From contig NC_079879.1 of NCBI RefSeq assembly GCF_029227915.1, forward strand, positions 7,440,001-7,504,000: 64,000 nucleotides of DNA, written 5' to 3'. Of this stretch, positions 56,790-64,000 are shown piece by piece. Position 1 is the first letter of the stretch, and each line of letters begins with the position of its first letter. A model generated the notes under the pieces. It made no database searches and had not been told where the DNA came from. It was given only the letters and a program-made list of their open reading frames with translations. Position numbers and translations under genes: made by a program. This DNA comes from Hydractinia symbiolongicarpus (lineage: Eukaryota; Cnidaria; Hydrozoa; Anthoathecata; Hydractiniidae).

Positions 56790-57850
56790 ACAGTAATACA
56801 GTGTAGTACATAGTAATATCCCGTATTTTACACTGTATTACTTTGTAGTATATTCAGAAATACACTGTAATACCTTGTAGTATTCAGTAATATACTGTAA
56901 TACTTTGTAGTATTCGGTAATATACTGTAATACCTTGTAGTATTCAGTAATACACTGTAATACCTTGTAGTATTCAGTAATATACTGTAATACCTTGTAG
57001 TATTCGGTAATACACTGTAATACCTTGTAGTATTCAGTAATACACTGTAATACCTTGTAGTATTCGGTAATATACTGTAATGCATTGTAGTATTCAGTAA
57101 TATACTGTAATACTTTGTAGTATTCGGTAATATACTGTAATACCTTGTAGTATTCGGTAATATACTGTAATACCTTGTAGTATTCGGTAATACACTGTAA
57201 TACCTTGTAGTATTCGGTAATATACTGTAATGCCTTGTAGTATTCAGTAATATACTGTAATACTTTGTAGTATTCGGTAATATACTGTAATACCTTGTAG
57301 TATTCGTTAATATACTGTAATGCCTTGTAGTATTCAGTAATACACTGTAATACCTTGTAGTATTCGGTAATACACTGTAATACCTTGTAGTATTCAGTAA
57401 TACACTGTAATACCTTGTAGTATTCAGTAATACACTGTAATACCTTGTAGTATTCGGTAATATACTGTAATGCCTTGTAGTATTCGGTAATACACTGTAA
57501 TACCTTGTAGTATTCAGTAATACACTGTAATACTTTGTAGTATTCAGTAATACACTGTAGTACTTAGTAATATACTGTAATATTTTGTAGTATTTAGTAA
57601 TACACTGTAATACTTAGTAATATACTGTAATACCTTGTAGTATTCGGTAATACACTGTAATACTTTGTAGTATTCAGTAATACACTGTAGTACTTAGTAA
57701 TATACTGTAATATTTTGTAGTATTCAGTAATACACTGTAATACCTTGTAGTATTCGGTAATACACTGTAGTACTTGTAACATCTAACTGCAATATTTTGT
57801 AGTATTTGGTAATACACTGTAATACTTAGTAATATACTGTAATACATGTA
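56790..57850. repeat. 30-bp satellite array
   Basis: About 35 units of exactly 30 bp, typified by tattcggtaatatactgtaa followed by taccttgtag, in strict register through most of the array. The main variants are cag/cgg, tat/tac and cct/ctt. Register slips near 57540-57850. A short stretch at the left edge (56790-56830) carries the motif in inverted orientation. Because 30 is divisible by three and the unit lacks stops, long artefactual frames run through it. Confidence 0.95.
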
Positions 57851-58713
57851 ATAGATCTTTGACGGTTGCGCAAAGCATTCTGGGTATTTTTTCTTCCCAG
57901 CGTGGGCTGGTTCACATATCACATGGAACGTTGGCTGCAGATACAGATATAGATACAGATACAGATAATCTTTTCTGGGAATGAAAGTTTACAAAAATTG
58001 AACTGAATAAATACAAGGAAGTATTAACAAACTATCACAACCAGCAGGGGACCTCTCAAAACAGCCCGAAGGCCAGTTAAAAGATGCGAGTAGGACCCTA
58101 TGCAAAAAAATTTGTACAAACTTCAATACTGCAAGAGCTCTGATTGCTCATGAGCAAAAAGTAAAAGTAAAAGCCACTGCTGAATATACAATTTGCTTCT
58201 GCGTAACATGCGAAAAGACATTTGAATCAGACGATGCGCTGACTTGGAATGTTTGGAAGGGTAAGTCGGTTTAAAATAAATGAAACAAATACCCTTATTT
58301 GGTTGGTTCGTTTCTTATGTAATTTCGAATGTTTTTTTTTCCTTCGAAATTCGAACTGTATATTCTAATTTAAGTAGTTGTGGAGGGAAATTTGTCATTG
58401 GTATTCTATCATGTGCAAAATTTGATTATTGCTTTAAGACGAGAATAGAATCCAGGTAATAAAATGGCTACTGACTGGTTTTGATCCTGCCCTGTAAAAT
58501 ACAAAGCCATTTGTCAGACCTTGGAGCATGTGCAATAACTTTGACCTCCAGGAGGAGAAAATCCCTCTGACAACTACAACAAAAAAGCTTAAAAAATGTT
58601 CCTTTAAAACAAAACTTTGGCTGCGAGAAAGAGTAAAGCTAAGTCTGTAACCTTAAATTTTGATAAAGTTGGATTTAAAAGCAATCCAGTGCAATTCCCT
58701 AGAGACAAAATTA
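57851..58713 (+). other. Unassigned interval with a cysteine-motif frame
   Basis: A plus-strand frame at about 58055-58270 reads LCKKICTNFNTARALIAHEQ and then CFCVTCEKTFESDDALTW. A GT follows the last codons. The paired cysteines could be half a zinc-binding module. A small gatacagatata microsatellite lies at about 57939-57968. I cannot assign a family. Confidence 0.25.
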
Positions 58714-59040
58714 GGGGCCTTCAAAAAATTTTTTGTTCCCTGTTAGCGGGATATCGCCGCTAAGATTTGGACCCCCTCCCCCCTCTTTTAGCAGATTTCT
58801 GTCCGTGAAATACATACATTTGGATAAATCTTAGAAGGCTCAGGGGCGTGTTTTGTAGATAAAAGTTATCGGAATTGATGACATGAGACATTATGCTCGC
58901 GAACGAAGAATTTTCAGGCCACAAACAAATTTTTGAAATTTCTCAATCGTTCGCGGATTCTTTTTTCAAAGTTGAACCCCCCTCCCTCCCTTAGCGCCAA
59001 TATCCCGCTAACAGGGCCCCAAAAATTTTTTGAAGGCCCC
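58714..59040. mobile_element. PIF/Harbinger-type MITE, 327 bp
   Basis: Inverted ends of about 50 bp start GGGGCCTTCAAAAAATTTTT and continue into ccctgttagcgggatat. TTA flanks both sides (58711-58713, 59041-59043), the TWA duplication of Harbinger elements. Inner C-rich tracts (ccccctcccccc and ccccccctccctccc) are not inverted copies of each other. Non-coding. Confidence 0.85.
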
Positions 59041-59043
59041 TTA

Positions 59044-60362
59044 GGGCTCAATTAGGAAACTCTGATTGTATTTCGGCCACAAGAACACAAATATTGCCCT
59101 CAACTGTTACTGACACAACTTCAGCTGCCATTCTCCTTTCGGTTTTGCTGTAATGGCAATGTTGATGCTTTGCGCACTTTTTTCCCTTTATTCCGCCTAC
59201 CCATCCTGTGCCCAAAAGGGACGTGGAAATTATTAAGAAGTGCTAGTATGTTAACTTTGACCTGCTTCTTCTCCTATGCTTAATGCTCTTTTAGCCTTGC
59301 GTATTTCGACGGATGATATAGGTGAGTATGACCTGAATGTAAAAACAGTGGCAGTGGTCACAATGTCTCCCTTATAAGAATGACCACAAATAAGTCACAC
59401 ATAAGGGTTAAGTCCTGGTGTGTTGTCTTTTTTCTGCATCTTTGCAAGGAAATGATTACATACAACACTTTGTAACTTAGTTTGCCAATCAATATAAGTT
59501 TTTTTGCTGTCTACGCATTTGACCAACTCCATTGCTTGCACATGGTTAATGCATAGATGACCTTTTACAGTACATGCATAGTGCCTCATTGCTTCCTTCA
59601 ACATCATCCTCGCAATCCCTCTTCATCTCGCGTCCAGGACCATGACCTGTTTTTTTTCGTTTCGAGAAAGGGCATTTTGCGTTCACCTCTCCAAATCGGT
59701 TGAACAAAGGTTTGTAAATTAGTTGAAATGGGATGTAATAACTAAAACAGGTAACTACCAGTCTCCACAGAACCAGCAGTCCCTGTAGAATGACCAGAAA
59801 ACCAACAGCGAACCAGCAGTATCATCACAGAACCACCAATGAATAAATAGCTCCAATATTAAACTTCCACGCTAAAGTGAGCGCAACGAAGCTAATTAAA
59901 TACATAACAGTCGAAGACCCTACTTTCCACTGGCTATTTCGTGTCCCTCGTACACAAACTAACGGTCCTCGTGCAGGTGAATTTTAAAAATGACTCTCAA
60001 AGTGTTATAAACTTCATTCTACGTAAAAAAAATAATCACAATACAAAAAGTCGATCTTTTGTTATTCATTTCATAAAAATTCACGATTTGAATCAGCAAG
60101 AAAAGTGTTGTTTTGCTGGAGGTAACATATGTATTTTAGACGCTCGTTAAAAAAAGATGGTCGTCGTATTACCGAGTTCTATGTTCTAGCTATTGTTGTT
60201 ATCATGGTAATCATTAGCATTCCTGATTGAAATTACTGAAAAAGATTGAAATGTTGGTTTGTTATTTATTGCGTTGAAGAGTAAATTGCAAGGAAACAGA
60301 ATGAGTCTTGATTTTTTAATCCCAGAACGGTATAATTTGGATTATATTTCACTAATATAGTG
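59044..60362 (-). other. Unassigned interval, possible gene or element fragment
   Basis: Minus-strand frames at about 59062-59225 (GKKCAKHQHCHYSKTERRMA, then VTVEGNICVLV) and at 59395-59607 (YACTVKGHLCINHVQAMELV, YIDWQTKLQSVV) have a protein-like composition. They could be exons of one gene or pieces of a transposon. No family is recognised. Nothing is seen from 59650 to 60362 except recurring aaccagcag words near 59770-59820. Confidence 0.25.
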
Positions 60363-60367
60363 TATAC

Positions 60368-60444
60368 TGTGAATAGATCTGTATTCTTTATTATGGCATA
60401 AAGCCATACATCTAAACCTAAAAGATATAATGAACATAATGACA
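60368..60444 (-). repeat. 3' LTR of the copia element (77 bp)
   Basis: It is identical in length to the 5' LTR and differs at five positions by eye. It contains AATAAA (catAATAAAgaa on the coding strand) that could serve as poly(A) signal. A purine stretch (gagagagaatg) lies about 20 bp upstream of the LTR start. Confidence 0.88.
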
Positions 60445-60588
60445 ATCTTGCCACTACATTCTCTCTCAATAAAACAAAATCATAAAGTATGTTCAAGAAA
60501 AGAAACTGCAAGACGCAGGAACACAATGTAAGAATGCTTTTAAAGTGTCATTTGGCATACTGTTATATTTGTTTTAATTAACCAAAAC

Positions 60589-61299
60589 TTAACGGTATTT
60601 CAACTGTTCTCTACCGGATAGTATACGTAGCAGGTTTTCAGCTGAAGCAGTGCCTTTCGTAAGACAGTCAGCAATCTGATCACTTGATTTCGTAAGAATG
60701 AGTTCCCCCATTTCTCCTTTTTCGACCATCTCACGAAGTGCACAAATATCAATATACAATCGTTTATCTTCTATGACGTTGGTATTTTTGACTGCTTCCG
60801 CAAGTGATTTATTTTCTGATATACAGATAATTGGTATAACAACTGAAAAAATCTCTTTAATTAGGGATCTGATCAACATAGCATGTTCCGCACCTTCTAA
60901 GAGAGCCATGGTTTCCGCACCCATGGCGCTTTTAACAGCCCATTTTAACTTGTGAGATCTCCAAATAATTGGCGGAATTTTGCTTTCACCATGCAGTAGC
61001 AGAACAAATCCACCTTGTGAGCCGCCATTAATTAAATTTCCATGTGATGCATCACTGAAAAGTATGAGCGATGATGCTTTAACATCTCCAGTGTTTGAAA
61101 TAACAATCTTTACTTCAGTTTGCTGCAGATGTTTCAGCTGCTTGTTAGCTCTACGAGCATCAGCAACTGTTCCATGTCTTATGCGAGTGCTTAAATCACA
61201 GGCAACGTAAGCAGCATCAGGTCTAGTTTGTTTTGCTGCCCATTGAATTTGACGTGCTTCATATTTTGTAAGTGGAATTGTAGACGTACTATTGGTCAA
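60589..61299 (-). pseudogene. Copia RNase H domain
   Basis: 236 codons with AAKQTRPDAAYVACDLS (the RT/RNase H connection), LILFSDASHGN (first catalytic aspartate), GAETMALLEGAEHA (glutamate), ICISENKSLAEAV (SENKSL where related elements often have a third acidic residue in DN/SL form) and the terminal TKSSDQIADCLTKG. The frame itself is intact, but upstream RT is gone, so it cannot be expressed as part of a working polyprotein. Confidence 0.88.
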
Positions 61300-61995
61300 A
61301 TTAATTGGTGAAATGTTACTAATGTAATTATGCTGATGAATAATTACTGCACCACACTAAAAAAAAATATTGCTGAATTGTGAAATAAAAATAAATTGGC
61401 TTGTAAAGTAAGAAAGTTTTTTTACTGAAACAAATGATAAAGTTTTTGTGATGAAAAGAATGTTAAAAAAAAGCCAATTAAATATATTTTCTATTTCTTT
61501 AAAAAATATTTTGCTCAGAACGTTGTTTTGAGTTAGTAGAAGACACCTCGTCACTTTGCATCATTATTAATTTCTCCCTTGTGAGACACAAGAGGTTCGA
61601 AGTCGTGTGGCTGTAGCTTTGTTAAGTCTTTTTCATGAAGAGATTATCCTATTCTATGTTTATCCTAATTATCCTATTCTATGTTTTCTAAGTTAAAATC
61701 TCCGTCATTACTACAAGACGTTTTATCAACGAACAATGTAAACACTAAGTAAACAAACTTTTAGAAGGTGTGCTGCTGAGCTCACGGACTGTCTGCACGA
61801 TGTGACGTATGCCTATTTATTCGGACCTAGTCCTCTCAACTTTACGCAACCTTGCAAATTTATTTAAAATTGAAGATGTTTACAGACCCCATTAAGGTAT
61901 AAATAAAGATTTTTAACGATTGTAAAAGGTTTATTCTGACATATTTATGTATTGTCTTCTTAAAATAACATTTTTTTCAAATATTTTTTTTCACT
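61300..61995. other. Sequence replacing the copia RT
   Basis: No retroelement protein is readable here. At the integrase side the copia frame stops at a TTAA followed on the minus strand by AGGGGCACTCCAGTG, which looks like a transposon terminus, but I found no matching inverted end. attatcctattctatgttt is directly repeated near 61645 and 61668. Confidence 0.4.
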
Positions 61996-62279
61996 GGAGT
62001 GCCCCTTTAAGAGCTCATTGTTGAACTCCCCTCCGTTGTCTGAAAAAATCGAGTTTGGTGTGCCAAAAATAGCAACCCAGTGCTTGAGAATTGTGTCTAC
62101 GATAATTTCCTTATTCTTGGATTTGATAATTGTTGATGCACTGTATCTACAGAACACATCAATCATATGAAGTATGGTTAACTTTTTATGATTAACTGTC
62201 AGGAATTTTAGGTCCATGGCAAGGCATTCATTGACATCTGAGGCCATTGGTAGTGAGACAATTGGCCCTTGATCGAGCC
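61996..62279 (-). pseudogene. Copia integrase core, truncated
   Basis: It contains AMDLKFLTV (first catalytic aspartate) and FGTPNSIFSDNGGEFNNELL (second aspartate), then breaks off before the catalytic glutamate. It is separated from the upstream Gag-protease frame by a single TGA (62279-62281) where the protein otherwise reads through. Confidence 0.85.
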
Positions 62280-62280
62280 T

Positions 62281-63705
62281 TCATATATATCTACTGCATG
62301 TGTCACAAGAGTTTGTAACATTGTCAATTTGCTGAAATAACTCTTTATCTTCAACATTTTCATCTTGGAGAAGAGTTTTTAGTTTGCTGCTGTCTATGGG
62401 ATGTCCAAACTGTTTGTGAAGCTTTGTAGCTATTTTGCATTTTTCTTCAGGTGATTTTACAGTGAGATCGTTGACTGTGAATATAACTCTGGTGGCATTT
62501 ACACCCGGAGATGTTTTGTTAACAGCAACTTGCTTAGGTGTAAGAGGTATACAGTAATGGCCATTTGACGTGTGTTGTAAAGGAATGTCTCTTCCAAACA
62601 TAGTGACTTTATCATTAACAAAATCAAGTTGGCTATTAGCTGCTTTCAGACTCTTTTTTGATAACAATAATGGTAATTCACAATCGACAACATCAGTAAG
62701 AATATGGGCTTGCATTCCAGCCATATTAACAGGGATGTTAACTTTAAATTTAAAGGACTTGTTACTCTTACTTTCAGCTAAAGCTGTCCCTTCTGGCATA
62801 GTGTCTATGTAACAGTCAAGCCAATTTTTACCACAAACTGTCGATGAACATCCTGAGTTTAGTAAAGCACAATTCAAAGACTCAGACACAACTTGCTCCA
62901 TAAAGCATTGTTCCACACCCTTTGCGAAAAACTGCACATGTACTTTATCCTGCCCTTTGCTTCCTTTATTCTTATCAGGACAGTCATTCATGAAATGCAT
63001 TATAGATTTGCAATGGTGACATTGCAATGGATGTCCATCAGGACCATCAGGGTTGTACTGGCTTCTTTTAGCACTGAAATATTTACCACCTCTGCCACGT
63101 CCATGAGTGTTCCAATTGGTAAAACGTCGTCTGTCAAACTTTTGACCATATAATACTTCTTGCTCAACACCAATATCATTACTGTCTCTACTACTTTCAC
63201 TTTGAGCACATTGATCATAAATGGCTTTTATCTGTTTTTTCATAGAGTCGTATGTGAGGGAAGGAACCGTAGCACGTGTTAGTTCACGTGTAGCTTTCGG
63301 TACATGTGCATTTTTTAGTAGTTGATATGCAAGAACTGCAGTTGGTAACTCAATTTTAAAACTCTTAAGTTTTTGATTCAACTGTTCAAATTCATTTACA
63401 TAATCACCAATCGACATTGTCTTGGAACGGTGAAAGGTCTCAAATTTTTCGTAAGCATTGAACATTGCTTGATCTTCAGTAATGCCATATAGTTCTTTTA
63501 TTTTATTAACAAGTTTATTTAAACCATCTTCTTCATTCAATTCTTCTTTCGTTAAGGCTGACGTACTTCTGAATTTAAACTCAAATAAACAACTGGTCCT
63601 TGTTTCTTCTTTTCTGAGTTCTGTAACTACTTCCCATAAAATCCCATCTTCAGAAAATTGGGGCAATCCATACTTTTGTGCCATCATGATTGTTCCAGTT
63701 GCCAT
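62281..63705 (-). pseudogene. Copia Gag, zinc knuckle, protease and integrase HHCC
   Basis: 474-codon frame. Gag helical domain at residues of about 1-165 (FHRSKTMSIGDYVNEFEQL). A CX2CX4HX4C knuckle (CHHCKSIMHFMNDC) lies near 230, after an RGRGGK basic patch. The protease follows at about 280. The integrase zinc-binding HX4H...CX2C is near the end (HKQFGHP, CDTC). The protease active-site triad reads NSG where DSG is expected (codon AAC at about 62856-62858), so the catalytic aspartate is lost. The start ATG lies just downstream of the primer-binding site. Confidence 0.88.
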
Positions 63706-63732
63706 CTTCTTAACTAGCCTCTGCTACCAGAA

Positions 63733-63809
63733 TGTGAAAAGATCTTTATTCTTAATTATGGCATAAAGCCGTACATATAAACCTAAAAGATATAATGAAC
63801 ATAATGACA
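63733..63809 (-). repeat. 5' LTR of the copia element (77 bp)
   Basis: On the coding strand it starts TGTCATTATG and ends TTCACA, followed by TTC and the primer-binding site. It holds a TTTATA and an AATAAA in its 77 bp, so promoter and poly(A) functions would have to be compressed. Confidence 0.88.
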
Positions 63810-63814
63810 TATAC

Positions 63815-64000
63815 TACTAATTTATTCTCAATATTCCCGGAAATAAGGGGTGGGATAGTAAATTCTACCGAAATTTTGCAGTTTTTTTTTTTTTTTTTTT
63901 TTTTTTTATAAGGCATGGAGCATTTACAGCGATCGCTATTCTGATGATTCCGTCAACTATTGTTTTTTCTCATCAACATTTTCTGGTGGTTCTCAACCAA
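63815..64000. other. Window edge, no gene seen
   Basis: Contains a run of about 26 T (63881-63907). Nothing else recognised. Confidence 0.5.

Larger units (their letters stand above)
60363..63814 (-). mobile_element. Ty1/copia retrotransposon with 77-bp LTRs, internally deleted
   Basis: Minus-strand order is Gag, zinc knuckle, protease, integrase, then RNase H, the copia arrangement. Perfect 5-bp target duplications tatac (60363-60367 and 63810-63814) flank 77-bp LTRs starting TGTCATTATG and ending TTCACA on the coding strand. A primer-binding site TGGTAGCAGAGG (63718-63729) matches the 3' end of initiator-Met tRNA as I know it. The C-terminal half of integrase and most of RT are missing, replaced by about 650 bp of unrelated sequence. 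Confidence 0.9.

Noticed and set aside
56790-57850. CRISPR-like array
   Set aside because: Units abut without unique spacers and the genome is eukaryotic; it is a simple satellite.
56828-57922. Long minus-strand frames with a YYSVLPNTTR-type decapeptide repeat
   Set aside because: The 30-bp satellite unit is divisible by three and stop-free, so repeated frames arise automatically. No start context, splice or conservation evidence.

Overview
The window is AT-rich metazoan nuclear DNA with short phase-consistent introns, a TRPA-type channel, an ARMC2 orthologue, secreted TSP1/trefoil/PAN proteins and a dense, varied load of transposons. A cnidarian (perhaps a medusozoan) is my best guess, but nothing here fixes the species. 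All five recognisable host genes lie on the minus strand.

Layout. 2191-2565: intronless C2orf76 (UPF0538) orthologue. 3441-6031: a 1,295-bp block duplicated in tandem, almost without change. 7601-14823: a decayed Ty3/gypsy retrotransposon with very short LTRs. It is interrupted by a 1,664-bp mariner-type non-autonomous element (TA duplication, inside reverse transcriptase) and a 710-bp Harbinger-type MITE (TAA duplication, after the integrase core). 14956-15450: SINE fragment and hairpin-forming 52-bp repeats. 17379-19993 and 21997-25041: two tandem paralogues encoding secreted proteins made of TSP1, a degenerate trefoil-like and a PAN-like module, with every intron in phase 1. 26097-27790: decayed Harbinger transposon (MADF protein on plus, transposase on minus). 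30099-40641: an 18-exon TRPA1-like channel gene, 1,173 residues as I splice it. 43872-53511: a 16-exon ARMC2 gene with one extra base in exon 4. Its introns hold a 144-bp Helitron-like element, a TTAA-flanked MITE and a LINE 3' end with a long (GAT)n tail. 54425-55521: LINE remnant split by a tRNA-derived SINE. 56790-57850: 30-bp satellite. 58714-59040: Harbinger-type MITE. 60363-63814: Ty1/copia element with 77-bp LTRs, internally deleted.

How the genes fit together. The host genes do not form a pathway: a sensory cation channel, a flagellar central-pair assembly factor, a small conserved protein of unknown function and a pair of secreted extracellular proteins. The least described item is the TSP1-trefoil-PAN pair. 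Its 3' halves are nearly identical and its 5' halves strongly diverged. The exon models were built by hand from splice signals and frame; their coding lengths are divisible by three (903, 771 and 3,522 nt; ARMC2 is 2,437 nt, or 2,436 without the extra base).
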